From positions 47,969 through 111,968 of the forward strand of contig JAKSNJ010000003.1 of assembly GCA_024399965.1 (NCBI GenBank): DNA of 64,000 nt. Direction: 5' to 3'. This document shows positions 43,601 to 52,607 of this stretch, one piece after another (position 1 is the first letter of the stretch; each line of letters starts with the position of its first letter). This DNA comes from Paludibacteraceae bacterium (GTDB lineage: Bacteria > Bacteroidota > Bacteroidia > Bacteroidales > Paludibacteraceae). The notes under the pieces were generated by a model. The model saw nothing but the letters and a program-made list of their open reading frames with translations, had not been told where the DNA came from and did no database searches. The translations under genes and the position numbers were made by a program.

Positions 43601-46600
43601 TATTGGTATATAGTTTTGATGGCTGATCATAATTAGTATTCGTACAAATATATTTGACAGAAATAACATCTCCTACTTTTATCTCCTCATTGACGGAGCA
43701 TATAATAGCATTGGAGAAGGACTTGCCCGAAGACTTACTTGATATACCAACATCTCCAGAAAGTTTTATATAACAATGGTCATTAATAGTTGAACCAGTT
43801 CCACAATTTATTACAGTACATTTACCACCCGTAACATCCATTTCAGAGCCACTTGTTGGAACAGATGTAAATGTTACATTATATAAATCAGTTGTCTCTG
43901 TTTCACATGCTTTGACGGAGATGGTTTTGGAGATGGTTTCGGTAGCTTTATAGGTGGCGGTTGCATCAGTAGCGAACTTGACCGTAACCGTGCCGGCTGT
44001 AGTGGGACATGCCACTTGAGCCGTGATAGTCTTGCCATCAATGGTTTTATTCTTCAATGTGCCATTTTCGACAGTTAAGACATCATCACCTGTTAAATCC
44101 GCATCACTGGTAGTAGTGATAGTGAAAGTAACCAATTCGCCCAAACTTGCATCTGCAAAGTCTGCCCAAGTAACCTCAGGAGTTTGCAACTCTTTCGTCC
44201 AGTTAGCAGTTAAGGTGATGTCACCTGTAGTGCCTTGAGCAATTGTTTCCACTTTATTACCATCACCATCGTACCAGCCAGCAAAGGTGTAGCCAGCATA
44301 GGTGCCAGTGGGAGCAGTCAGGGTAATATCATCTGATTCGATAGTATAAGTTTCATCTGCTTTGGTTGTGCCATTCAAATTGTCGTAGTGGATGGTGTAT
44401 TCAATAGGAGTCCAATGGGCAAAGAGAGTAGTATTGTCCTCAGTAATATCCCACGTCTCGGCGGCATTTCCATCTTTGTCAAAATACTTGGTGCCTTGTC
44501 CACCAGTTTTGGCGTAGTAACCTTGGAAATCGTAGCCAGTTTTAGTAGGTGGTGTGACTGTGGATGTCTTCGTATCGTAGGTTATTTGTACATTATCTGA
44601 GCCATCTTGACCACCTTGTTTGTCAAGTATAACGGTATAAATCTTAGCCGTCCAAAGGGCGAATAGGGGGAGGTCGTTATTAACTATGAATTGGGCTTCG
44701 TCGTCATACGCTTTGGAACCAGATGAAGTTGTTGCCCAACCTGCAAAGTTGTAGCCGGTTTTGGTATAGGCATTGGCAGCCAAAGTAACGCTTGAGCCGG
44801 GGCAAATACCCGTTACATTTGTCATTTCACCATCCGTATTGCCATTGCCGTTGAAGGTAATGGAGTAAGTAGCAAAATCGTGCCATCCCCAATTAGAGCC
44901 ATCATGAGTAATATATTTACCCGAATGGTCAGAAGTCCATTGGTCGCCTGTTGTATTACCATCAGTAGCATCTTTTGTATTATTTTTCGCAATGAAGTTC
45001 ATATAATGATCCAAAACGGGGAAATACCAATAATCAGTGCCGCAGATAGTGGTATAAGTGTTAATTTTCGGGTCAGAACCCCACGACGTAAGAACGTCAT
45101 CGTTATTATACCAGAAATGTACGTAACAATCCCACCATTTGGTTAAATACACATAGCCCTGTACGGGGTGCGTAACCTCTGGATAATTTGTGACAACATT
45201 CACATAGTCGGGGGCATTGGTTATATCCACTGTAAAGGTATAATCGCCAGCAGGACCTGTGAACAGGCGAATATCACTATTACCCGTTCCGCAATCCTTG
45301 TTGTCCCCTGTTTGGATAATATAGTTGCCAGCACCGCTTCCATACCATTTTTGGCTACCGCCATCGTTGTCAGTAACCTTAAACAAATAAGTACTACTCT
45401 CATTCAAATGAACCGTTGCTACACCAACTTTCTCACTAGTCCACACAATGGGATTTTTAACAAAATCACTACCATAGTAATTACCGTCTAATGTATAGAT
45501 GCGAACAAAATACGGGTCACTTTCCTTAGAGCATGTTTCACCTGTACTAACCACACAGCGATAGCTACCGCCGTCTTGATGTGAGCAATTGCTAATTTGC
45601 AAGTCGGCATTTGTTGCGTTGCTTATGTCTGTCCAGTCTGAACCAATCAATTTCTGCCATTGGTAGGAATAAGTGCCGTTTCCGCCTGTTGCGGTGGCGG
45701 TCAGTTTGATAGTCTCACCTGTTGAGTACCGATAACCATAGTTGCCCGCTTCAGATGTTGGACCTACAGATACCGATGTAGGAGCGGCGCAAGGGGGTGC
45801 GGTTTGTTCTATTACGGCATATACATTTACGCCATCGTAGCACATAGTGATGCTATAATTATCATCGCCTGTGAGATTGATTTTGATATTACGGTTGGTA
45901 TTATTATCCTCTTGATATGTAGCAATCGTGCCCGTAGAACGGTCGGCAGAGAAAGCAGGATATTTTAATGCATTATTCCAACACGAATTATTGTCATTCC
46001 ATTTTTGATTACACGGAACCAATGCAAAACGAATATCGTCACCTTTCTTAAATGCTACAGGCACGGTATATTCAATGTGGTCATCATTTTTGGTCATTTG
46101 AGGAACCTTGGGCATATTAGGATCCCAATCGCCACTATTCCAATCAGCAATACCTAAATTACTACCATTGATATAGTAAACAGTACCCGTATATTCCCAC
46201 TTGGCATAGAGGTCGATGTCATCATTAACGAGGGAGTTCCAGTCGTATGATTGCGTGAGAGTAGCATCGGTAAACCAACCTTGGAAAGTATTATTATTTT
46301 TGGTTGGGGTAGCAGGTTGTGTTGCCTTTTGACCAGTAACAACATGTAGAGGACTAACTTCTGAACCATAATTGCTGTGGAAGGTAATCGTTTTGACTTC
46401 GGTGATGGTCATTGTGCCATTGTCCTTGTCGGTAAGGTCGAGGGTAATAGTATAGATGCCCGAATTTTCGGTTAACATAAACTTACAATCATCGTCACTG
46501 CTATTAGTGTATAAGACATCAAATGTTCCACCAGCATTAACATTGACATTACCACCACCTTGTGGTTTCTTTGCGACAAAACCTGGATAGAAGCCACCTG

Positions 46601-49600
46601 TTTGGCATACGAATTTAAAGCCATCATCATTATTGGTATTTATTTGCCCTTTCCAAGAATAGTTTCCCTTGTCATCTTTTTCCATTTTTGGAGCACTGGT
46701 TAATGTCCATCCCCAAGAGAAATTTGAACCAACTAACCATAAGTCGTCCGTATAAGGAACAATTTGTTTTGTCCACTTGGCGTAAAGGGTGGTGTTGGCA
46801 GTAAGAGGAGCACCTGCGACGGCAAGAGTTGTCTTGTCCGAATTGGTGTACCATCCATTGAAGGTGTAGCCAGTTTTAATAGGAGCATCAGGCAGAGGAT
46901 CTGGCAGACTAATAGCACTTGCCACATCCTGTGGGCAGTCACTATCTGCATTGTCGCAATTATAGGTGATAGAGTAGGTGGTAACAGGAGGAGTGGCGGT
47001 AGCTTCGACTTTACAATAGTAAAAATAAGTATTCGCAGCAGCTGTAGTAGCTCGGAATATTTGAGCAGATAGGGCACCTTTGGGAGCTTCAGATATTGTA
47101 AATTCTTGCGGACTATTTTGTGCGTTTCCTGTTAGTATTTCAGCATCCCCAAGTTTTGCATTCGTATTAGGAATGGCAGAACTGTAGAATTGTATCTGCA
47201 AATTATTAGCCAACATATTGGATGTAGTCACGGACTTCAAAGTCATCCCAGACTCAAGAGTGATATCAATTGTATCTGTTAATAGGTTAATATCTACAAA
47301 ATGGTTGATTTTTCCATTATTTGTAGAGCTGGATGTTGTATTATAACCTGCAGGTGAACCACTATTCCAATATGCCTCTCTGGTTGTTAGTGTAACGCCA
47401 TTTATTGTAGAAGATGTATTATTGGGGATAGGCGTTTTTTCTACAATCCCCAACCATCCCCATTCTGTAGTAAGAGTTGGAGGAGCAGTAGGAGTCCACC
47501 TAATTTCCTTGAGATATGACTTTGCTTCCATTGTTAGATAATATGTTACATCTTCATCCAATGTTATTGTATCAGAAGACACTGAAGTCGATGTACTTCC
47601 AGTAAAAGATGCGACTACAACAATTGCACTATTTGTTGAATTCCGCAAAGACATATTTCCCGCTGTTGTACCATAAGTTATTGTCAAAATACCCGTTCCA
47701 GATAATGATGGCAATGTAAAATATGCTTGATTCAAGATATTACTGGAATAAGATGTTTTTCCATTAGTTTGAAGTTGATTCTCCTGCCATTTATCCCCAG
47801 AGCCACTCGATTTGTATAACAATGTTGTTTTGCCATCCGTTGCGTAAGCAGTATTAACATTTCCAGCACCATTCTGCCATGTTCCCTCTTTCAAAAAATC
47901 ATTTGTTGTAAAGTCCCAAACAATTGCATCACCAGAAGGAGTGGGGGGGGTCTCTGTCCAGTGGGGATAGAGAGTGCTGACATTTTCGGCTTGGGCATAG
48001 GTGATAGTGGTATATTTGTCACCATCAGTTGTGCCAGTGTACCAGCCATCAGCAGTATATCCACTGCGAGAAACGATAGAGCAGTTAGGCAAAGTTAAAT
48101 CTGCATTCTCATAGACCTCTGCTGTAAGTTTACCTTCAGATAAAGTCCACCCCTCTGGAGTAGTAAATGAGCCACCATTGGGGTCAAGCGTGATAGTGCG
48201 ATGTTGAGGAGAGGTAGAGCCGGAAGAGGCAGTTACTTTAAGGTAATAGATATCCCAAGTATTCCATACATTTGCCTTTTGAGAAATTTTGGCAGATTTA
48301 GCACCATCCGGAACATCAATAGGAGTGACTATTTGATTGTCTGTCGGGACATTAAAACTTACAAGTTTTGTGTAATCAGGTATAATTCCCCCTGATTCGT
48401 CGTAAAAACTAATTTCAACTCCATCGGGTGCACCAGACCAGGTATTCATTAAAGATATGGATAATTCAGTCATCGTAAGACCTTCCCGAAGAGTAATATT
48501 TATATCATTTGCGCCAGTTGTAATTCGTTCACAAGGAGTTTTATATTCACAATCCTTAGCAAAATTCGATGTATTACTTGTACATGCAGCTTGTTTGGCT
48601 GTAATAGTAATATTTCCGTCTATCGTGCTTGGAGTATTTGCCGTTGCAGGGAAAGGTTCTTTTACAGCATCTCTAAGGTATCCCCATTCGGCAGTAACCT
48701 CGTCTGTAACAGGAGTTTTTTCTTTTAGATTGGCGGTAACGGTGGCATCGGTTGTGCCCATTGTGATAGTAGTAGGGTTGTCTGTTGTAGAAGACAACAA
48801 AGCACCTGTGCCAGAGATTGACCAATAATCAAACTCATACGCAGCATTAATACTACTATAAGTAGCAGTTGCGGTGCCTCCTTCTGCAACAGAAGTGGCA
48901 CTCAAAGTAACCGTTGCCTTACCGGATGGATTAACCGCAGAAGAAAGATTATGGGTAGGTGGAGTAACTGAAGCAAAAGTAATGCTAAGAAGACTTAAAT
49001 GAGTCCATTGAATGGAGTTTGTGAATTTAACAGTATAATTACCAGCACTCGGAATAGTAATATTTCCTAATGTTTTTAATGTTTGTTCATTATATCCATC
49101 AACGAAGCCACCTTCATTCACCTCTTCTCCAACTAATTGGTCACCATTGTAAACTCCAACATGCATATTATGACCATTATCACAAATCACATTTGTGGAA
49201 ACGGTATAGGTACCTGCTTGTGCAAAGGAAACATTCCAAGTTGCCCATTCTTGATCTGCTGTAGCGTCAACAAAAAGAATACCTCCATTGGCATCAATAG
49301 ATGCATTAGTAGATAAAGATGCATCAGCAGGAAGAAGTGTACCAGGTAAAGAAATAACATCTTGTGTCCATTGGGCATAAAGGTCTTTGTCTGCTGTGAG
49401 GGTGATATTACCACCGTCATCGTATGCCTTTGCACCATCTGCGGTTTCTGCCCAACCTGCAAAGTTGTAGCCAGAGCGAGTCCAGCCAATAGTTGAGATA
49501 GAAGTAAGGGCAGTAGATTCGTTGTGGTTTACAATTTGCGTTGTCGTGGTCTCAGGAGAGACACCATCGTTCTTATGGAAAGTGATGGTGTGAGTGGAGG

Positions 49601-51593
49601 AAGGGGCGACAGTAGCAATGTCCATGTGCGAAATATAGGCATTGTTGCTGCCAAATGTCAGAGTATTAGCACCAGATACCAAAGCAAGTGTTTTGCTGGT
49701 ATAATTATTTTCTGTTTCAGCAGATCTTCCGTCAGAAGTAGCTGTTGCCGAATTTGCAGCATTAGTTACTTTGGAAGTTTTACTACTGCTATAGGCACCA
49801 AAATAGATGGTTAAAGTGCCAGTATATCCAGTAGCAAGAGTAATTGTAATGGATGAGCCAGATGTTTTTGCTTTGATATATGAAGCCATATATGGGAAAC
49901 TACTTTTATCTTCTGAATAGCAGCTGGTCAAAGTAACACTGGAAACTCCAGCGACATTGATATTAGGAAGATTTCCCGAAATTGCAGTTTCTGCACCTGC
50001 TACGATTGCATTGCCTAATGGGTTCATGCGAACGCCATTTTTGATACGGTCTGCATCGTTGTAGGCAAAGATATGTCCGCTATTACTACATTCTGTGGGA
50101 GTAAGGGCAGCGGAGACGGTGATGTTTTGGTCAACAGTAGCAGGACCTGTGCAATATGTAGTGCCATCACCTGTGACGGTGGCGGTAATAGTGGTAGCAC
50201 CTGCTGCGAGAGGGTGAATAGTAGCACTTGCTGTGCCATTGCCTGAAATTGTAGCAACATTCGTGTTTGATGAAGACCAAATCACGCCTGTAGCATAATT
50301 GGTAGTAATAGATGCTGAACCATCCGCACCACCAACGGTTAGGTTAGCAGGAGCCGTAGCCCAAGAGGCAGTAGGAGCGGTGCAAGAGGAGGATTTTTCT
50401 TTTAGATTGGCGGTAACGGTGGCATCGGCAGTACCCATTGTAATGGTAGTAGGGTTAGCGGTTGTAGAAGACAACGAAGCACTTGTGCCAGAGATTGACC
50501 AATAATCAAACTCATACGCATCATCAATACTACTATAAGTAGCAGTTGTGGTGCTTCCTTCAGCGACAGAAGTGGCACCTAAAGTAACTGTTGCCTTACC
50601 GGATGGACTAACCGCAGAAGAAAGAGTATGAGAGGTAGAGGAAGAAGCGGCAGTAAAAGCAGCACTATGGACATATGTACTCGATCCACCAAAACCTATC
50701 ACATACCATGTGTTTTTCTTAAGTCCGTTTATTGTAAATTCTTCCCAAGTCGTCTTTGCGGTCATTTGATGCTTTGCTATATTATCACTAGTAGTTTTAT
50801 GGTTTGCATCGTAAACATAAACTATTTTTGATGTAGACGAACCCGCTACCGTTAAGGTCACACTACAATCCTCATCGGGACAGAAAGCCATCCATCTCTT
50901 ACCAGAAGACAACACAGGAGAACCATCAGTATTAAAAGTCAAAGTTGTGCTACCAGTACATTCAATGGCGTATTTGTTATAAACATTGCTGATTCCCAAT
51001 GGTGTATTTTGACCATATGAATAGTTCGAAGGAAGGGCACTATTCTCCCCCATTTCAAAATTAAGACTAGATAACGCAGTTGCTCCCCACATATTCCCGA
51101 TGCTGAGCATAAGGATGCAAAGAAGGGAGGCGACACGGCGGAACGCTGCGCTCGTCCGGTTGGACCGGTTATCCCGGAGGGGGAGACCGCTACGGTTGAC
51201 GGTTGACAATGCACAATGCACGGGTGCTGCAGAGTGGCTCGATGTATAATTCGACCGTCGGTCGACCGTCGGCAAAACCACGGTGCAAGCAGGGACACCC
51301 TCTCGGTCCCCCTTCAGAGGGGGAAGGACAGTGGATGATGCATAGTGTATAGTAGCTTTCGCCGTCGGTTCGCCGTCGGGAAAAACAGGGACACCCCCCG
51401 ACCCCCTCAGTAAGGGGGAGTGGAATCGGTGAATCGATAAAGAAGTAAAGAGAGAATGGCAAAAGGCCTTGAAAGATTGCAGTAAAACTGCTAAAGAAGA
51501 GAAAAGAGACGTGTGTTTTGAATGCGAAGAGATAGATTTAGACCCCCCCCCCGTATTCGCAGGCGTTAGTGATTGAAAGTTAATGTGTTTCAT
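40614..51593 (-). CDS. Giant secreted InlB B-repeat/Ig-like surface protein
   Basis: About 3659 residues from ATG 51593 (MKHINFQSLTPANTGG). The frame continues further upstream but MKH is the best start. The G10 tract lies at codons 14-17. A signal sequence appears only at residues about 152-173 (RRVASLLCILMLSIGNMWGA), after a stretch built from short repeats, and no in-frame start lies just before it. At least eight B-repeats (Flg_new type) follow, for example near residues 669, 1130, 1534, 1731, 2241, 2318, 2398 and 2914, with FAGWA or FNGWYT and LYAKWT ends. BIG2-like units (IWSSSNTNVATISGNGTA) lie among them. Two 230-bp segments are near-identical. The C-terminus (HLKIRLNGQLYDGRGAMLNR) resembles a Bacteroidota secretion tail. 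It is likely a cell-surface adhesin. Confidence 0.75.
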   Translation of the reverse strand: MKHINFQSLTPANTGGGSKSISSHSKHTSLFSSLAVLLQSFKAFCHSLFTSLSIHRFHSPLLRGSGGVPVFPDGEPTAKATIHYASSTVLPPLKGDREGVPACTVVLPTVDRRSNYTSSHSAAPVHCALSTVNRSGLPLRDNRSNRTSAAFRRVASLLCILMLSIGNMWGATALSSLNFEMGENSALPSNYSYGQNTPLGISNVYNKYAIECTGSTTLTFNTDGSPVLSSGKRWMAFCPDEDCSVTLTVAGSSTSKIVYVYDANHKTTSDNIAKHQMTAKTTWEEFTINGLKKNTWYVIGFGGSSTYVHSAAFTAASSSTSHTLSSAVSPSGKATVTLGATSVAEGSTTTATYSSIDDAYEFDYWSISGTSASLSSTTANPTTITMGTADATVTANLKEKSSSCTAPTASWATAPANLTVGGADGSASITTNYATGVIWSSSNTNVATISGNGTASATIHPLAAGATTITATVTGDGTTYCTGPATVDQNITVSAALTPTECSNSGHIFAYNDADRIKNGVRMNPLGNAIVAGAETAISGNLPNINVAGVSSVTLTSCYSEDKSSFPYMASYIKAKTSGSSITITLATGYTGTLTIYFGAYSSSKTSKVTNAANSATATSDGRSAETENNYTSKTLALVSGANTLTFGSNNAYISHMDIATVAPSSTHTITFHKNDGVSPETTTTQIVNHNESTALTSISTIGWTRSGYNFAGWAETADGAKAYDDGGNITLTADKDLYAQWTQDVISLPGTLLPADASLSTNASIDANGGILFVDATADQEWATWNVSFAQAGTYTVSTNVICDNGHNMHVGVYNGDQLVGEEVNEGGFVDGYNEQTLKTLGNITIPSAGNYTVKFTNSIQWTHLSLLSITFASVTPPTHNLSSAVNPSGKATVTLSATSVAEGGTATATYSSINAAYEFDYWSISGTGALLSSTTDNPTTITMGTTDATVTANLKEKTPVTDEVTAEWGYLRDAVKEPFPATANTPSTIDGNITITAKQAACTSNTSNFAKDCEYKTPCERITTGANDINITLREGLTMTELSISLMNTWSGAPDGVEISFYDESGGIIPDYTKLVSFNVPTDNQIVTPIDVPDGAKSAKISQKANVWNTWDIYYLKVTASSGSTSPQHRTITLDPNGGSFTTPEGWTLSEGKLTAEVYENADLTLPNCSIVSRSGYTADGWYTGTTDGDKYTTITYAQAENVSTLYPHWTETPPTPSGDAIVWDFTTNDFLKEGTWQNGAGNVNTAYATDGKTTLLYKSSGSGDKWQENQLQTNGKTSYSSNILNQAYFTLPSLSGTGILTITYGTTAGNMSLRNSTNSAIVVVASFTGSTSTSVSSDTITLDEDVTYYLTMEAKSYLKEIRWTPTAPPTLTTEWGWLGIVEKTPIPNNTSSTINGVTLTTREAYWNSGSPAGYNTTSSSTNNGKINHFVDINLLTDTIDITLESGMTLKSVTTSNMLANNLQIQFYSSAIPNTNAKLGDAEILTGNAQNSPQEFTISEAPKGALSAQIFRATTAAANTYFYYCKVEATATPPVTTYSITYNCDNADSDCPQDVASAISLPDPLPDAPIKTGYTFNGWYTNSDKTTLAVAGAPLTANTTLYAKWTKQIVPYTDDLWLVGSNFSWGWTLTSAPKMEKDDKGNYSWKGQINTNNDDGFKFVCQTGGFYPGFVAKKPQGGGNVNVNAGGTFDVLYTNSSDDDCKFMLTENSGIYTITLDLTDKDNGTMTITEVKTITFHSNYGSEVSPLHVVTGQKATQPATPTKNNNTFQGWFTDATLTQSYDWNSLVNDDIDLYAKWEYTGTVYYINGSNLGIADWNSGDWDPNMPKVPQMTKNDDHIEYTVPVAFKKGDDIRFALVPCNQKWNDNNSCWNNALKYPAFSADRSTGTIATYQEDNNTNRNIKINLTGDDNYSITMCYDGVNVYAVIEQTAPPCAAPTSVSVGPTSEAGNYGYRYSTGETIKLTATATGGNGTYSYQWQKLIGSDWTDISNATNADLQISNCSHQDGGSYRCVVSTGETCSKESDPYFVRIYTLDGNYYGSDFVKNPIVWTSEKVGVATVHLNESSTYLFKVTDNDGGSQKWYGSGAGNYIIQTGDNKDCGTGNSDIRLFTGPAGDYTFTVDITNAPDYVNVVTNYPEVTHPVQGYVYLTKWWDCYVHFWYNNDDVLTSWGSDPKINTYTTICGTDYWYFPVLDHYMNFIAKNNTKDATDGNTTGDQWTSDHSGKYITHDGSNWGWHDFATYSITFNGNGNTDGEMTNVTGICPGSSVTLAANAYTKTGYNFAGWATTSSGSKAYDDEAQFIVNNDLPLFALWTAKIYTVILDKQGGQDGSDNVQITYDTKTSTVTPPTKTGYDFQGYYAKTGGQGTKYFDKDGNAAETWDITEDNTTLFAHWTPIEYTIHYDNLNGTTKADETYTIESDDITLTAPTGTYAGYTFAGWYDGDGNKVETIAQGTTGDITLTANWTKELQTPEVTWADFADASLGELVTFTITTTSDADLTGDDVLTVENGTLKNKTIDGKTITAQVACPTTAGTVTVKFATDATATYKATETISKTISVKACETETTDLYNVTFTSVPTSGSEMDVTGGKCTVINCGTGSTINDHCYIKLSGDVGISSKSSGKSFSNAIICSVNEEIKVGDVISVKYICTNTNYDQPSKLYTNNLTTLTNVTTLAQPTDKNVETIGNYTVVANDGIAGQTSFVVGRGGSNNYINSVFISRKSTKYVSPDLTWVDEAPAKRPWADGGFTISAVSDESAGAITYSSTNTDVATVDATTGVVTLVGAGTTELKATIAIYGCFAEQVVSSTMEVTYPSCTAPTITTDPVGGTYEKDAKITLSVVAEKADPNDNLSYQWQSSVDNEEWANLTDDTNSDTYSPSSAAAGTLYYRCVVTASQDRHYSASANSNSAAITITAITITFDGNGDDVEGTTEAVYFQTGDDVTLPNNGFTLGCNIFAGWATTPTGVVMYADGEVIENIPATEDFTLYAKWNPSLEQHYSAVFNNIDKFDISYDVEKDIVTNGISIALSNASSDTKHKMTKPAIKGSSNSTIVTITVPADVTNGTISVSAATYNGGDATLAIAGETGNLTTQSLKGTIVNGDAAEWTAPTLETASCTITSGGTYYIKETSGTNNIYIYSFSVTASDGCTNAYEFIGTEDSDWSKLTNWQYRSGAISTLPTEDIQTNIKANVKVTDASAKAAKVVLYDNSKLEINSTAALQVAGTVKRSNGDPTTVNDIYIHSDATGTGALIFDNSNADRATMEYYSKASGAPNSCKWQWAATPFCDVNDVQYNYYGAWLSHWDNSTKGWGAMMKNGDGMTPFDGYCISRKEPGTFWMQGTLVSTEDRVQPLDYSGTTKRAGLNIIGNSWSAPINIHQWEVSDFVNAEATIVILNTGLDEQGTAGVGSEAGQYISIPVKASQLMSSTLQVIPAMQAFQVRATAADAKVVMNYDQLVRKSNGGIDIQPMRAPSRATNNDIDPAEVVTLRIDVKGARYNDFLYLFQHNQFTDAVDNGWDGEKMLGDVNAVQLYVLPQSGKLAVSAQPELVGTQFGFYKGEDETYTITFDYNGTDRLYLYDANTDTYTEIKNGNSYTFSSYTTSLERRFSLTDTNPYEQHPIVTGEDAIHGDMLPYKYIEEEHLKIRLNGQLYDGRGAMLNRVK
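48724..48955. repeat. Direct repeat, copy 2, within the giant surface gene
   Basis: About 230 bp nearly identical to 50401-50632, shifted by 1677 bp (559 codons, so in frame). Encodes NPSGKATVTLSATSVAEGG and SINAAYEFDYWSISGTGA. Confidence 0.85.
50401..50632. repeat. Direct repeat, copy 1, within the giant surface gene
   Basis: Matches 48724-48955 with scattered base differences (roughly nine of ten bases agree by eye). Encodes SPSGKATVTLGATSVAEGS and SIDDAYEFDYWSISGTSA. Confidence 0.85.
51194..51435. repeat. Cluster of short repeats inside the 5' coding end of the giant gene
   Basis: Holds a heptamer array at 51194-51221 (ggttgac twice, aatgcac twice), two 11-bp pairs (tcgaccgtcgg at 51251 and 51262; ttcgccgtcgg at 51358 and 51369), and two related G/C-rich pieces around 51294-51330 and 51390-51425 (gggacaccc... 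with ccccct...aggggg hairpins). It encodes residues about 53-133 of the predicted protein. Confidence 0.7.
51543..51552. repeat. Mononucleotide tract C10 (G10 in the coding strand)
   Basis: Ten consecutive C on the plus strand, i.e. ten G in the coding strand at codons 14-17 of the giant surface protein gene. One base gained or lost would put the whole protein out of frame. Confidence 0.9.
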
Positions 51594-51925
51594 AATAGAT
51601 TTATTTAGTTTAACAATGATTGCGTTGTTTTTTTTAACGGTGGCTGGCGCCACAAGTCCGGTAAAATGTTTTTGATGCGTTTTAACAAATATATCAAATA
51701 TAGCTCTTTGGGTCTGATAGACTGACGTCTTCTATGTTTTAGTTGCTATATGGCAATTAGTAAGCGAGCTTCCCATTACCATCTATCACCTAAACCACAC
51801 CACATCTGTGGTATCAGCCCCTAATCGCCAAATATATCAAAAAGATTTTACAATTATTCCGTCGGCCACTGCCGAAAGATCGATGTGCAAGCACATACAA
51901 AGAGCACGTTTTTCGTAGGTAAGGT

Positions 51926-51974
51926 AGGTAGTAGGTGGTAGGTTGTAGGTAGTAGGTGGTAGGTTATAGGTGGG
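51926..51974. repeat. Heptamer tandem array (AGGTRGT; inverse of CCTACYA)
   Basis: Seven 7-bp units: aggtagt, aggtggt, aggttgt, aggtagt, aggtggt, aggttat, aggtggg. It is the inverse complement of the unit upstream of clpB (9894-9970), 42 kb away. It would be transcribed in the leader of the giant gene. Confidence 0.88.
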
Positions 51975-52006
51975 TACAATTAGACATAAGTGAGGTAAAT
52001 CACGCC

Positions 52007-52031
52007 AAAAAGCACCGAAAAGGTGCAAAAA
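52007..52031 (-). terminator. Short hairpin terminator or attenuator in the leader of the giant gene
   Basis: On the minus strand GCACC, loop TTTTC, GGTGC, then TTTTT. It lies about 30 nt after the -7 box of the promoter at 52058-52089, so it could end most transcripts early. Confidence 0.6.
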
Positions 52032-52057
52032 GGCATGGTTTTTACCATTTGGGAGTG

Positions 52058-52089
52058 CAAAGATACTGCTTTTTAAGGAGATATGCAAA
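52058..52089 (-). promoter_or_regulatory. Promoter reading towards the giant surface gene
   Basis: On the minus strand TTTG (52089-52086), a 20-nt spacer, then TATCTTTG (52065-52058). The ATG at 51593 is about 465 nt downstream, giving a very long untranslated leader. Confidence 0.75.
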
Positions 52090-52294
52090 TAAATTTATAT
52101 GTTATAAAACATATTTCTCGTCGGAGCATGAAACAAAAACCTTAAAAACCTCAGAAAACCAATACGCAGTTTCACTGCTAATGCGCTAAACAAATCCAAA
52201 AGTCCTATTATGCAAGCATATAGTCCTTCTGGATTTCTTTATCACAGTCCTACGGACTTATTCGTTTTCTGACGATAAACAGAAATAAAATATA

Positions 52295-52317
52295 GACCGC
52301 TGCGCTGATAGAGTATG
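52295..52317. repeat. Intergenic copy of the 23-bp unit found in comM
   Basis: gaccgctgcgctga is identical to the second comM unit (26187); the rest (tagagtatg) is similar to aggagtaag. Confidence 0.6.
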
Positions 52318-52535
52318 GAAGATAGAGTATGGAGTAAAGGTTTTTAGCGCAAAGCGCTGAGGTTTATTGCCTTGGGGTTGATGCTAACCCGTCAGGGTGA
52401 TGGTGGCGATGGCTGAAAAGATTAGGGAGCCGGCTCACTAAAATTGATAGACAGCAACAGCAGCAATGGCTCGAAGAGACATAGCAGCAAACACAAGGGG
52501 TGGATTAAGGTTTTTGTTAAAAACAATTATGCACG

Positions 52536-52588
52536 ATGAGGAAAAAAAAGATAAAAAAAGTAAGGCCGGCAAAGATGCCGGTCTTACC
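52536..52588 (-). terminator. Intrinsic terminator of the rpoBC operon
   Basis: On the minus strand GTAAGACCGGC, loop ATCTTT, GCCGGCCTTAC (11-bp stem) is followed by TTTTTTT, ATC and eight more T. It starts 20 nt after the rpoC stop. Confidence 0.93.
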
Positions 52589-52607
52589 TGATATAGATGC
52601 AAAAGAG

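Larger units (their letters stand above)
51594..52535. other. Gene-free leader and repeat region upstream of the giant gene
   Basis: No convincing reading frame. It contains a promoter (52058-52089), an early hairpin terminator (52007-52031), a heptamer array (51926-51974), a hairpin ACCACA/TGTGGT near 51797-51815, a GTGGC/GCCAC hairpin near 51640-51655, and a copy of the comM-type 23-bp unit (52295-52317) followed by a twice repeated gatagagtatgga. From about 52090 to 52294 and from 52335 to 52535 I see nothing further. Confidence 0.7.

Noticed and set aside
51837-52088. 83-codon minus frame in the leader of the giant gene
   Set aside because: It begins at the promoter boxes and is largely the translated heptamer array; no conserved feature.
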